Source of the DNA: Magnetococcales bacterium
Lineage (GTDB): Bacteria; Pseudomonadota; Magnetococcia; Magnetococcales; UBA8363
Reading direction: 5' to 3'
Assembly (NCBI GenBank): GCA_015232865.1
Contig: JADFYU010000054.1
Span: forward strand, 1 to 15,842
Length of the DNA stretch: 15,842 bases
Part shown: positions 1 through 7,870 of the stretch, piece after piece
Layout of the letters: every line of letters begins with the position of its first letter
Numbering within the stretch: the stretch's first letter is position 1
Notes under the pieces: model-generated
What the model saw: only the letters and a program-made list of their open reading frames with translations
Databases searched by the model: none
What the model was told of the DNA's origin: nothing
Translations under genes and position numbers: made by a program

Positions 1-29
1 AGGCTTACGATGTACTTTTTCATTTTTTT

Positions 30-70
30 GGTATCCCGTTGAGAAATGGATTGATTTCTCGGAGAATACC
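30..70. repeat. Imperfect hairpin/inverted repeat near the window edge
   Basis: GAGAAAT (41-47) and ATTTCTC (54-60) pair perfectly around a 6-nt loop, and GGTAT (30-34) pairs with ATACC (66-70) further out. On the minus strand it lies just downstream of the small DUF1640-like gene. However, the tract next to it would be A-rich rather than U-rich in that transcript, so it is not a standard intrinsic terminator. The function is unknown. Confidence 0.35.
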
Positions 71-102
71 ACAAAACCCATCAATTAACGATAGTCAGAG
101 CA

Positions 103-363
103 CTAGGGGGCAAATTTAAGAATGGCAATTACAACGCCAGCAGAGCCAACAACCCATTTGATAACATCTGCTTTGGTTTCAGCAATATCTCTTCTGATTC
201 GCTCGACCTCCAGCAACAGATCGGCCTTGGAAGCTAACTCATCCAAACGAGCCTCTTGAGCCTCTTTCAAAGCCTCAGATAGTGCTTTAGCCTGTTTTTC
301 GGAAAAGTCACCAACTTTAAGGGTTTCAACAAATTTTAGGGTGTCAAATGTTACAGTGGTCAT
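103..363 (-). CDS. Small coiled-coil protein with C-terminal membrane anchor, DUF1640/CCDC90-like
   Basis: This predicted protein has 86 residues. The start at 363 is chosen because AAAGGAG lies about 8 nt upstream; an in-frame ATG at 396 has no comparable ribosome binding site. The N-terminus ([12 protein letters not shown]) is followed by an Ala/Glu/Lys/Leu-rich helical stretch at residues about 20-65 that should form a coiled coil. A hydrophobic segment at about 68-83 ([15 protein letters not shown]) is a probable single membrane anchor. This order is that of the DUF1640/coiled-coil-domain-90-like small bacterial proteins, which have no assigned biochemical function. It is separated from the next intact gene by the remnants at 471-837 and appears to be transcribed alone. 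The family assignment rests on remembered sequence patterns; the coding call itself is firm. Confidence 0.8.
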   Translation of the reverse strand: MTTVTFDTLKFVETLKVGDFSEKQAKALSEALKEAQEARLDELASKADLLLEVERIRRDIAETKADVIKWVVGSAGVVIAILKFAP

Positions 364-386
364 GGGGTTAATCTCCTTTCGTACGG

Positions 387-414
387 ATGTTATCATAAGG
401 AGCAGTCATTTCAA
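387..414 (-). promoter_or_regulatory. Possible promoter of the DUF1640-like gene
   Basis: On the minus strand, TTGAAA (409-414) is followed after 16 nt by TAACAT (387-392), about 25 nt upstream of the chosen start codon. The -10 match is only 4 of 6, so this is a weak prediction. Confidence 0.3.
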
Positions 415-470
415 ATAAGTTTTCCGTTTATAAAATTACCCAGCCCAGAATCAATAGTTCACGTTGTAAA

Positions 471-633
471 TCAACCCTTCAACTGCTCAAGCCCCATAGC
501 CTTTGCCAGCCTTTCTAGCGTGGTATTTCTTGATTTAGCCTACCGTCTCATTTTGGGAGGATGCCACTTGGGAGATGCCCATTTTAGTAACCAACTCTTC
601 TTGTGGCAGGTCACTGATTTGATGGATACATCG
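471..633 (-). pseudogene. Frameshifted XRE/HigA-type antitoxin remnant
   Basis: On the minus strand one frame reads [17 protein letters not shown], which closely resembles the first part of an XRE helix-turn-helix (Q-E-E-L-A-x-K-M-G-I-S-Q). It then runs into a stop. The continuation [18 protein letters not shown], which is how many HigA/XRE antitoxins finish, is found in a neighbouring frame ending at the TGA at 471-473. The break lies near 540-560, so the gene carries at least a frameshift, and the N-terminal helices are missing beyond about 633, where transposase-like sequence starts on the opposite strand. It is presumably non-functional debris of a toxin-antitoxin module; no toxin is visible. 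A heavily diverged but still used DNA-binding fragment cannot be excluded. Confidence 0.55.
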
Positions 634-837
634 AAAACTCTGATGGAGAGTTTTTTCAAAACATTGAAAACAGAACTGATCTATCACGAAATCTATCGGA
701 CCAGGGAGCAGGCAAAACAAATCATCTTTGAATTCATTGATGTTTTCTATAATAGAGAGCGATATCAACATGCAAAAAAATTTTCAGACAGTCTCTTGCG
801 AACCGGAAATGAATCCTTATTTCATTGTACAAGGTGA
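622..837 (+). pseudogene. IS3-family transposase (OrfB, DDE integrase) C-terminal remnant
   Basis: Residues encoded from about 637 read [17 protein letters not shown], followed by [20 protein letters not shown]. This is the characteristic C-terminal part of IS3-type OrfB (consensus A-E-S-F-F-x-T-L-K-x-E, then Y-x-x-R-x-x-A, then F-Y-N-x-x-R). It includes the catalytic glutamate position (E in MESFF) but nothing of the preceding D residues, and after about 775 it diverges from the family. The open frame starts at 520, but the part before 622 is antisense to the XRE remnant and shows no transposase similarity. No terminal inverted repeats or target duplications are evident. It is a decayed fragment, not an active element. 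Confidence 0.7.
795..822 (+). promoter_or_regulatory. Candidate sigma-32 (heat-shock) promoter for hsp20
   Basis: CTTGCGA (795-801), a 13-nt spacer and CCTTATTT (815-822) resemble the heat-shock consensus CTTGAAA - 13 to 14 nt - CCCCATNT, with 6/7 and 6/8 matches. It lies about 77 nt upstream of the hsp20 start and inside the tail of the transposase remnant. This is a pattern match only. Confidence 0.45.
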
Positions 838-898
838 CTGTATGACACCGCAAAATTTTGAAACTGTACTGATCTTTACATAAAAAAGGAGAGTAAAC

Positions 899-1336
899 AT
901 GTCTACACTCGCTACCTATGATCCGTTTCGTAATTATCGCTCTTTGCAACACGAAATCAATCGCCTGTTTGAACAAGATACCGATACATCCAGCGGCCAG
1001 ATAACCGCCTGGCCTATGCGGGTCGACATTCGGGAAGATGAGAACCATATTATTATCAAAGCCGACGTTCCCGGTATGGAACAGAAGGATATCAGCGTCA
1101 ACGTCGATAACGGTCAACTGACCATCTCCGGCGAACGCAAGTTTAACGATGAAAATAGTCGTGAGAGCTATCACCGGATAGAACGGGCCTACGGGCGGTT
1201 CAGTCGCTCCTTCAGTCTGCCCAACACCACAGATACCGGCAAAATCAGTGCCGCCTATAAAAATGGCGTTCTGGAGGTGACTCTGCCTAAACTGGAGGAG
1301 GCCAAACCACGGTCCATACAGGTTGAAGTCAAATAG
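899..1336 (+). CDS. Hsp20 / alpha-crystallin small heat-shock protein
   Basis: A 145-residue ATP-independent holdase chaperone that binds unfolding proteins in the cytoplasm and keeps them soluble for refolding by DnaK/ClpB systems. An N-terminal arm (about 1-37, with YDPF and a helix RSLQHEINRLFEQ) leads into the alpha-crystallin domain (about 38-132). The domain carries PMRVDIRED, ADVPGMEQKDI, TISGER and the hallmark NGVLEVTLPK near residues 122-131. The C-terminus carries an I-x-V motif (IQV, 140-142) of the type used for oligomer assembly. Length and order are normal for class A bacterial small Hsps. The start is supported by AAGGAG about 8 nt upstream. It appears monocistronic, flanked by IS debris upstream and a GC hairpin downstream. 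A heat-shock-like promoter is proposed at 795-822. Confidence 0.96.
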   Translation: MSTLATYDPFRNYRSLQHEINRLFEQDTDTSSGQITAWPMRVDIREDENHIIIKADVPGMEQKDISVNVDNGQLTISGERKFNDENSRESYHRIERAYGRFSRSFSLPNTTDTGKISAAYKNGVLEVTLPKLEEAKPRSIQVEVK

Positions 1337-1397
1337 GAAACTTACCGACGATGGAGTAAAAAAACAGTTAATAAAATAATATTTATCATTTAATATA

Positions 1398-1429
1398 GAC
1401 CGGCCCTCTTGGAAACTTGGGGGCCGGTT
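1398..1429. terminator. GC-rich hairpin downstream of hsp20
   Basis: GACCGGCCC (1398-1406) pairs with GGGCCGGTT (1421-1429), 8 Watson-Crick pairs plus one G-U, around a 14-nt loop. It begins 61 nt after the hsp20 stop codon. No T-tract follows on the plus strand, so it would be an atypical terminator or an RNA-stabilising 3' hairpin. The interval 1430-1575 holds nothing else convincing apart from a 7-bp inverted repeat (TTTGCGA 1519-1525 / TCGCAAA 1551-1557) and the partial dispersed repeat at 1557-1571. Confidence 0.35.
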
Positions 1430-1556
1430 CGGATACAACCTCTTGATTCCCCTGACACTCCAAAAAAAATCTTCTCACCAATCAGCTACCTTCGATTTTT
1501 TCTGCTTCACCTGATAGATTTGCGAGTTGTCCCATTTACACACGACCAAATCGCAA

Positions 1557-1571
1557 AATTCAGGTTGAATC
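1557..1571 (+). repeat. Partial copy of the dispersed GAATTCAGGTTGAA repeat
   Basis: AATTCAGGTTGAA matches the right half of the repeat found complete at 2443-2472, 2507-2534 and 14344-14372. Like two of those copies it lies immediately before a start codon (ATG at 1576). Confidence 0.45.
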
Positions 1572-1575
1572 AACC

Positions 1576-2436
1576 ATGCGGATTCCAGAATACACGGAGA
1601 TACAAATTCCCAAAGCCCCAAGAGCCATGACAAAGGGCCTGGCCTTGAAAGAGATTCTCGGCGAACAGGCTGTTGGCTATCTGGCGCGGAATATTTCTCT
1701 GGTTTATACCGATTTTCAGATGCATGAATTTTATCGAATTGCAACGACTGGCTTGGATGGGCTGGCATTGATGGACAGGGGCCGACAGATGGCGGCGGCC
1801 CTTTTTAAAACCCTACCCAACAACTATCAAGAAGCGATCCGAATACTGATGGCCAGCCTGCCACCGCCCAACCCGGACTCTGAGGAGTTTGGTTTGGCCC
1901 CGCTTTTCTATCTGCCGTACAGCTTTTTTATCGCCCAACACGGCTTATCCCACCAATACAATGGCGGTTACGACCCATTCAATCTTTCCATGGAAGCCCA
2001 GTATCAGCTAACCAAACGATCCAGTGCCGAATTTTCGATTCGTCCATTTCTGATCGAACAACAAGACAGAACTCTGGAACAGCTCTCTTTTTGGCTGGAC
2101 GATGCAAGCAATCATGTCCGCCGATTATGCTCGGAAGGAACGCGGCCCAGACTGCCGTGGGGCGTCAGGATTCCAAGTTTCATTAACAATCCGGCACCGA
2201 TCATTCCGATTCTGGAAACCTTGAAAAATGACTCAAGCCTTTACGTCAGACGAAGCGTGGCCAACAGCCTGGGGGATATCGCCAAAGATCATCCAACGCT
2301 GGTCTTTGACACCTGTTTTCGTTGGCTGGAATCGGCGGACAAAGAGCTGAAATGGGTGATTCGTCATGGCGTGAGATATCATGCCAAAAAAAACCATCCT
2401 GTGGCTCTTCAACTCAGAAAAGAGGCAAAAGGCTGA
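1576..2436 (+). CDS. DNA alkylation repair protein, AlkC/AlkD-like HEAT-repeat family
   Basis: A 286-residue protein resembling the AlkC branch (COG4335) of HEAT-like-repeat DNA glycosylases, which excise alkylated bases such as 3-methyladenine. The clearest signatures are SEGTRPRLPWG (about 186-196) and DSSLYVRRSVANSLGDIAKDHP-type sequence (about 219-240), both characteristic of this family; the whole protein is helical and soluble. Two starts are possible. ATG 1576 lacks a good Shine-Dalgarno, and family members usually begin close to the second candidate, ATG 1627 (MTKGLALKEILG), so the first 17 residues may be untranslated. The gene is followed after only a few bases by a long inverted repeat and then the hybrid kinase. 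No other repair genes or LexA-like site are visible. The family assignment is confident; the exact lesion specificity is not predictable here. Confidence 0.85.
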   Translation: MRIPEYTEIQIPKAPRAMTKGLALKEILGEQAVGYLARNISLVYTDFQMHEFYRIATTGLDGLALMDRGRQMAAALFKTLPNNYQEAIRILMASLPPPNPDSEEFGLAPLFYLPYSFFIAQHGLSHQYNGGYDPFNLSMEAQYQLTKRSSAEFSIRPFLIEQQDRTLEQLSFWLDDASNHVRRLCSEGTRPRLPWGVRIPSFINNPAPIIPILETLKNDSSLYVRRSVANSLGDIAKDHPTLVFDTCFRWLESADKELKWVIRHGVRYHAKKNHPVALQLRKEAKG

Positions 2437-2442
2437 TTTTTA

Positions 2443-2534
2443 AATTTCAACCTGGATTCAGCCGTTGAACGTGTGCGGCTGGTGCAAGAGGTTGGGCCAT
2501 GTGCATCCGTTCAACGGCCGAATTCAGGTTCAGG
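2443..2534. repeat. 92-bp imperfect inverted repeat (REP/MITE-like hairpin)
   Basis: The left arm (2443-2472, minus orientation) and the right arm (2507-2534, plus) share about 22 of 26 positions of the unit CGTTCAACGGCYGAATYCAG followed by GTTSAR, separated by about 34 nt containing further GGC/GCC complementarity. The element fills the gap between the alkylation-repair gene and the hybrid kinase. A third copy of the arm stands at 14344-14372 and half a copy at 1557-1571. The transcript could fold into a long stem-loop. It may be a short interspersed palindromic element or terminal repeats of a small non-autonomous element; no transposase is associated. Confidence 0.7.
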
Positions 2535-2546
2535 CGAGGAAAATCG

Positions 2547-5500
2547 ATGAAAAACCTACGAGCAAAGATAATCGCCATTCCATTATTGACCTTATCGGCT
2601 TCAATGGTTGCAGCCATATTTACGGCGAGCACAATGCTGGTTGACTTTGGGGCCTCTTCAAACCGCAAACATGAAAAAGAGATTCGCAAACAGGCACATT
2701 TTTTCATGGGTGAGTTGGCTGTCAAATACCGTGACAAGCTGAACCAGTTTTTGGACAAACCGTTCTCTCTGGTTGGCATTCTTGCCAACCGGGCTTCTGA
2801 TCTTTATTCTCAACCGGCTGCCGACGGGTTCAAACTTGACGCAGAGAATACTCTCAACAAGCCGTTGGAAAATGGAATATTTACCAACGGCCCGACCCAA
2901 CGGGTGAACTCCGTCTACTGGGGCGGTCGGGTGGTCGATGAGACGATCTCTGCCGAACATACCGCCCTCTCTCCATTGGACGGTCTATTGACGGAGCTCC
3001 AACACGCCGACCCCTCTTTTACTGCAACCTGGATGATAACCCGATCTGGATATGGAAAATATGCACCCAATATTCATGTCGCGGCACTACTCCCTTCGCC
3101 GTCCGAATTTGACCTGCGTAATTATGCAGATGACCCCCCGTATTCTTTAGTCTCTCCGGCCATGAATCCCGATCGAGCAAAAATATTTGGCGATCTGTAT
3201 ATGGATGCCGTCGGTCACGGTTTGATGGTTTCGGCCATCGCTCCGGTCTACGATGACAACAACCAGTTCCGTGCCGCAGTCGGAATCGACATCTCCTTGA
3301 AAGAGATGCAAACGGAAATGCTCCATCCGAAATCGTTTTTTCCAAACAGCAACAGCCAGCTGAAAAACCAGGACAGTTTTGCCTTTCTGATCGATAAAAA
3401 TGGCAAACCCATCGCTTTTCCAACCAACCGCCTCTCCCATGTCGGCATGCCCGCAAAAGGAAACCTGGTGGATATTTCACTGCTCGATTCGACCCTTGCA
3501 TCTTTCAAAACAATTTTTCAACAAATGGCCAACGGAGAAAATGGGGTCGTTGAACTCTCTTTAGACGGCAAGACGCACCTGTTGGCGTTCCAACCCCTGC
3601 CAGTGAGTGGCTGGAGCCTGGGCTTGGCCATTCCGGAGCATGAGTTGTTTTCGGCATTCACAACCTCCCAACAAGAGATGGACCAATCGGTCAATTATCT
3701 GTTGCGCCACATGGGTTTCATTGCCTTGGCCAGTGTGCTGGCAACTCTGATTTTCACCTATCTGTTTCTGAAAAAAATTGTCTTAAGCCCCCTTGAGCAT
3801 TTGAGAGGTGCTTCCAGAAAATTCTCGGCAGGACAGTTGGATGCTCGGATTCCAATCGACACGAACGATGAGTTTGGCGAGCTTGCTCATGAATTTAACC
3901 TCATGGCAGAAAAACTACAGGCCAACTCCACCCTTCAGGAACAGAATAAAAATCAACTGCTCTTAAACCAGGAACATTTGGACCATCTGGTTCGGGAAAG
4001 AACCAAGGAGTTGGAAAAATCAAATCATCGCCTCATTGAGCAGGGAGAACGGTTGCGCTCCTACGCCTCCATCGTCGCCTCGTCCAGTGATTTGATGTCT
4101 CTGGTCGGAAGAAATTATGTCTATCTGGCTGTCAACGAGGCGTACACCAAACATCATCAACGGCCCAAGGAGGAGATTGAAGGGTTCACGGTCGCACAAA
4201 TCAATGGTGAAGAAAATTTTAGATTGATCAAGCCCTATTTGGATGAAGCCCTGATGGGGAAAAAGGTCAATTTTCAGCAGAAATTTCAGTTCAAGGGTAT
4301 GGGTGAAAGCTGGATGGATGTTGTCTACGAACCTTACTTTGTCGACAACGAAACGGTAAATCCAGAAACGGCGGTTGGCGGTGTGGTGGTCAACATCCGG
4401 GACATTACCAAACAAATAGCGTTTCAAGAAACGCTTCGCGTCGCTCAAGAGCAGGCCGAATCGGCAAACCAGGCCAAAAGTCAATTTCTGGCCACCATGA
4501 GCCATGAGATTCGCACCCCAATGAACGCAGTCCAAGGAACTGTTGAATTGTTGCGACGAATGGAGTTGCCTGAAAAAGCCGTACAAATGGTCGAAACCAT
4601 CAACGCCTCCAACAAAACACTGCTTCATATTTTAAATGATATCCTGGATCTTTCTAAAATTGAAGATGGGCGGCTCAACATCCTGAATCAAGATTTCAAT
4701 CTGCTCTCCCTCATTCAACACCTGTTGGATATTTCAACCCCCCTGGCCAAGAAAAAAGGCTTGAATCTCAGCCTCACATTTGACCGGGAGGTTCCCGAGC
4801 ATCTCCATGGCGACCCGGAACGACTGCGACAGGTCATCTGGAACCTGATCGATAACGCTATCAAGTTTACCCATCACGGCTCTATCACGGTGGTGGTCAC
4901 TCTGCTTGAGACCCAAGCACAGGGATATAGAGTGGCGTTGAGCATACAGGATAACGGGATCGGACTCTCTCCAGACAAATTGGAAACCATCTTTGACCCA
5001 TTCGTCCAAGCCGACTCCTCCAAATCCCGCCATCATCGTGGTTCCGGTCTGGGGCTGGCTATTTCAAAACGGTTGGTTCAACTGATGGGTGGAACCGTCA
5101 CTGTCGAGAGTGTAGAAGGATATGGCAGTACTTTTCGTCTGGAGTTGGGCTTTAAACGGGCCAGATCATTGACGATTGAGAAAAAAGAGACCGTTATTGA
5201 AGCTCCCAAACAGTTGTTGTCCATTCTGCTCGTCGAAGATGAACCGGTGAGCCAGATGGTGGTCAAAGCATTGCTGACAGAAGAGGGGTATGACGTCAAA
5301 GTGGCCTCCAGTGGACAGGAAGCGATAGAGATGGTTGCCTCAAACCCGGTAGACTTCATCCTGATGGATCTGCGAATGCCGAAAATGGATGGCCTGGAGA
5401 CCGCCCGCCGTATTCAAGGATTGCGCGACCCAAGACTTGACAAGACAAAGATTGTCGCTTTCACGGGTGACGTCATGAAGGAAACGATACAACTCTGCCG

Positions 5501-5594
5501 TGATGCAGGCATGGTCGATATCATTGCCAAACCAATCGACATTCAAGAGGTCAATCGAACACTGGCCAGCCTGAACAGCAGCAGAGATCCGTGA
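2547..5594 (+). CDS. Transmembrane hybrid sensor histidine kinase (Cache-like sensor-HAMP-PAS-HisKA-HATPase-REC)
   Basis: A 1015-residue inner-membrane sensor kinase. The start at 2547 follows GAGGA by 7-8 nt; an in-frame ATG at 2499 would translate through the upstream repeat and is rejected. The order is TM1 (about 7-31), a large periplasmic region (about 32-387, with Cache-like GIDISL and LPVSGWSLGLAIP motifs), TM2 (about 389-412), HAMP (to about 460), a coiled coil, PAS (about 506-630), HisKA with phospho-acceptor His653 in SHEIRTP, and HATPase_c with N-box Asn766/Asn770, DNGIG (802-806) and GSGLGLA (832-838). The C-terminal receiver has acidic Glu897/Asp898, phospho-acceptor Asp941 (LMDLRMP), an FTGD motif and Lys995. 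All catalytic residues are present, so it should be active. No Hpt protein or partner response regulator is in the window, so its output is unknown. A Cache sensor suggests a small-molecule ligand. Confidence 0.95.
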   Translation: MKNLRAKIIAIPLLTLSASMVAAIFTASTMLVDFGASSNRKHEKEIRKQAHFFMGELAVKYRDKLNQFLDKPFSLVGILANRASDLYSQPAADGFKLDAENTLNKPLENGIFTNGPTQRVNSVYWGGRVVDETISAEHTALSPLDGLLTELQHADPSFTATWMITRSGYGKYAPNIHVAALLPSPSEFDLRNYADDPPYSLVSPAMNPDRAKIFGDLYMDAVGHGLMVSAIAPVYDDNNQFRAAVGIDISLKEMQTEMLHPKSFFPNSNSQLKNQDSFAFLIDKNGKPIAFPTNRLSHVGMPAKGNLVDISLLDSTLASFKTIFQQMANGENGVVELSLDGKTHLLAFQPLPVSGWSLGLAIPEHELFSAFTTSQQEMDQSVNYLLRHMGFIALASVLATLIFTYLFLKKIVLSPLEHLRGASRKFSAGQLDARIPIDTNDEFGELAHEFNLMAEKLQANSTLQEQNKNQLLLNQEHLDHLVRERTKELEKSNHRLIEQGERLRSYASIVASSSDLMSLVGRNYVYLAVNEAYTKHHQRPKEEIEGFTVAQINGEENFRLIKPYLDEALMGKKVNFQQKFQFKGMGESWMDVVYEPYFVDNETVNPETAVGGVVVNIRDITKQIAFQETLRVAQEQAESANQAKSQFLATMSHEIRTPMNAVQGTVELLRRMELPEKAVQMVETINASNKTLLHILNDILDLSKIEDGRLNILNQDFNLLSLIQHLLDISTPLAKKKGLNLSLTFDREVPEHLHGDPERLRQVIWNLIDNAIKFTHHGSITVVVTLLETQAQGYRVALSIQDNGIGLSPDKLETIFDPFVQADSSKSRHHRGSGLGLAISKRLVQLMGGTVTVESVEGYGSTFRLELGFKRARSLTIEKKETVIEAPKQLLSILLVEDEPVSQMVVKALLTEEGYDVKVASSGQEAIEMVASNPVDFILMDLRMPKMDGLETARRIQGLRDPRLDKTKIVAFTGDVMKETIQLCRDAGMVDIIAKPIDIQEVNRTLASLNSSRDP

Positions 5595-5651
5595 GCAACG
5601 GGTAGGCCAAGATTCGGCACAATCTGGACAGACAAATCTTTTCAGAAGCCC

Positions 5652-7688
5652 CTACACCTGAAACCGGCTGAGCTGTTCGTTGAGGGTTTTACCCAGATCA
5701 GCCAAGGTTTTGGCTTGCTGTTGTACGGATAGACTCAAGGCCTGAATCCCCTGAGCGGAGTGAACGCTGGTTTCCATGGCTTCGACAATCTGCTGAGTGG
5801 AGCGGGCCACTTCGACCACTGTTTCCGCCGATTTCATCCCCTGCTGGGTGCCGTGACGAACCGCTTCGGAAACCTCTTCCATGTTATGACTGATAACCGC
5901 AACATTTTGCGTCACTTCATTGATGCCCGACGATATTTCATCGGCATTACGGGCCGTTTCGGCGATGCCTGCCGATGAATTGTTGATGTTTTCCGTGACA
6001 TGCGCCATATCCTCGACCGAAAGAGCGATGATTTTGTTGATTTCGTTGAGGGCATTGTTTTGCTCATCCACAGAATGGGTGATTTCACGGTTGATGGAGC
6101 CAACCATGCCAATCATCTTGGACACTTCGCCGGTGGCATCAATCGCCTCTTTGATACGATCTTGAACCCCTTTGATATCGTTTGTAATATCATCGGTGGC
6201 ATGAGCTGTCCGACTGGCCAATTGTTTAACCTCGTTGGCGACGACCGAAAAGCCCAACCCCGCCTGACCGGCACCGGCAGCCTCAATGGAAGCATTCAGG
6301 GCCAGCATGTTGGTCTGGTTGGCGATATCACTGATTTCATTAACGATGCTATATATCTTTGAGGCCGCATCGGCCAGATTTTCAACGATGAGCGATGTAT
6401 TTTCAGAAAGCCGGACCGCTTGGGCGGAGTCTTCCTGAGCCTTTTCACAGTTGTTGCCGACCTCCTGGAATGATTGCCCCAAGGCTTCAATGGCGGAGGC
6501 AATGGCGTTAAAATTGGCGTTACTACGGGCTGTTGATTCTCGAACAGACTCCATATTCATGCTGATTTCTTGATATTTATCGGCAACATGTCGAAGATTG
6601 ACATTGGCCTCTTCCGAAGCGGAGGAGATGGTTACCATACTTTCATTAACGTTAACAACCTTTTCTACGCTGGATTCCAAAATGGCTACCGCCCCCATGG
6701 TCACCCGAGAAACCTGTTCCATATCTTCTTTCATCTCTTGGGCTTTTTCACTGGAAGATTGGGCTTGGTCGTTTACTTCATCGATGCCGTCACCCATATG
6801 CTCGGAAGCCTGGCGGAGCTTCTTGGCCAACAAATCCAAGGTTACCGCGCTCTGTTTGGCATTTGAAATGATCTCGCCGACAATACCCAGAAAACGGTTG
6901 AACCAATGCACCAACTCACCAATCTCATCTTGAGAGGAGAATTGAATTTTTTGCGTCAGGTCCGGATACTCCCCCTCGGCAAATTCCCGCATTTTCTCCT
7001 TCACTTCATTGACAGGGATGATCACCAGCTTTTGCAGGGATATTCTCAAAAGAATCATGAAGATGGTAATGCTGGCAATCAGCATGAGTATCAGATCGAT
7101 GCGGGTATCGATTACATTTTGGATCATATTTTCAATGGAGACGGTGATTTTCAGCACACCCCGAACACTATGGCCGTCTCCATGACAGGCTTGGCATGGC
7201 TCTTTGTTTAGAATGGGGACAAAAAAGGTCTGTTGCGCCTCACCGCCATCCCCCTTGTGACTGACTATTACAGCGGTTTCCGTTTGAACGGTCCGGGCAA
7301 AATCGGCATCCACTTTGGACGGGTCGAACCGGGTAAAACCAACCCACTCGCTCTCTTCCCCATCCTGATTTTCACGTTCATCCGGCTCACGGCCTTCAAC
7401 GAAAGCCTCCTGACCATCCAGACGCAAAATCTTGAAGCTTTCGACATCCTCCATGTTTTTCAGGCGATTAGCCAGATTTCGAGCCAACTCCGAATCACCG
7501 GAGAGCATAATATTTTCCAAACCGTTGACGACCCCAAACGTCAGCTTGTTAACCCCTTGGATATTCTCTTCCTGAATGGCTTTTTCCATTTTGTAGATAG
7601 AAAAAGCGCCCATACAAAGAAGAGCCAGCAGCCCCGCCAACCCTCCTCCGATCATGATTTTCGTACCAAGAGAACGGATGTTTATCAT
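5652..7688 (-). CDS. Methyl-accepting chemotaxis protein with periplasmic CXXCH (putative heme c) sensor
   Basis: A 678-residue chemoreceptor. The start at 7688 (MINIRSLGTK) is preferred because the first hydrophobic helix follows directly; an upstream in-frame ATG at 7934 would overlap the neighbouring gene. TM1 is at about 10-32. The periplasmic domain (about 33-196) contains CQACH (Cys165, Cys168, His169) followed by GxxxxVRGVLKI, a pattern seen in DUF3365-like sensors that bind heme c covalently. TM2 is at about 197-220, then HAMP, then the long cytoplasmic coiled coil whose hairpin tip (EISDIANQTNMLALNAS, from about 451) contacts CheA/CheW. It ends in LSRFQV without a CheR-binding pentapeptide. 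It should signal redox, oxygen or NO state, or a ligand, to the flagellar motor. No che genes are in the window. It is convergent with the kinase and in the same direction as the operon upstream, with a 182-nt gap. Confidence 0.93.
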   Translation of the reverse strand: MINIRSLGTKIMIGGGLAGLLALLCMGAFSIYKMEKAIQEENIQGVNKLTFGVVNGLENIMLSGDSELARNLANRLKNMEDVESFKILRLDGQEAFVEGREPDERENQDGEESEWVGFTRFDPSKVDADFARTVQTETAVIVSHKGDGGEAQQTFFVPILNKEPCQACHGDGHSVRGVLKITVSIENMIQNVIDTRIDLILMLIASITIFMILLRISLQKLVIIPVNEVKEKMREFAEGEYPDLTQKIQFSSQDEIGELVHWFNRFLGIVGEIISNAKQSAVTLDLLAKKLRQASEHMGDGIDEVNDQAQSSSEKAQEMKEDMEQVSRVTMGAVAILESSVEKVVNVNESMVTISSASEEANVNLRHVADKYQEISMNMESVRESTARSNANFNAIASAIEALGQSFQEVGNNCEKAQEDSAQAVRLSENTSLIVENLADAASKIYSIVNEISDIANQTNMLALNASIEAAGAGQAGLGFSVVANEVKQLASRTAHATDDITNDIKGVQDRIKEAIDATGEVSKMIGMVGSINREITHSVDEQNNALNEINKIIALSVEDMAHVTENINNSSAGIAETARNADEISSGINEVTQNVAVISHNMEEVSEAVRHGTQQGMKSAETVVEVARSTQQIVEAMETSVHSAQGIQALSLSVQQQAKTLADLGKTLNEQLSRFQV

Positions 7689-7703
7689 ATTATTTTTCCA
7701 GGT

Positions 7704-7725
7704 TATCAGATAAAACAATCTGATA
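7704..7725. promoter_or_regulatory. 8-bp inverted repeat just upstream of the chemoreceptor gene
   Basis: TATCAGAT (7704-7711) and ATCTGATA (7718-7725) are perfect inverted repeats around 6 nt, 16 nt upstream of the MCP start codon. This could be an operator or a 5'-leader hairpin. No convincing sigma-70 or sigma-28 promoter was found in 7689-7870. Confidence 0.35.
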
Positions 7726-7870
7726 TAAAAGGGTATTTTACAAGTGGAGTCAGACCGGGACGCTGCCCCTGTCCAAATGTTGCCACCGATATTTTTCAAA
7801 TTCTCAGTCAGATAGTAACAATTCTCAAGACAAAAGAAAAGAAAAGCAACTGGCCGGATGATCGAACGCG

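Noticed and set aside
1475..1768. Minus-strand frame with a protein-like C-terminus (QIYQVKQKKSKVADW)
   Set aside because: Most of it is antisense to the alkylation-repair gene, with no recognised family or ribosome binding site; possibly decayed, but not supportable.
5595..5651. Bidirectional terminator between the convergent kinase and chemoreceptor genes
   Set aside because: Only a 5-bp AGATT/AATCT repeat is present, with no T-tract on either side.
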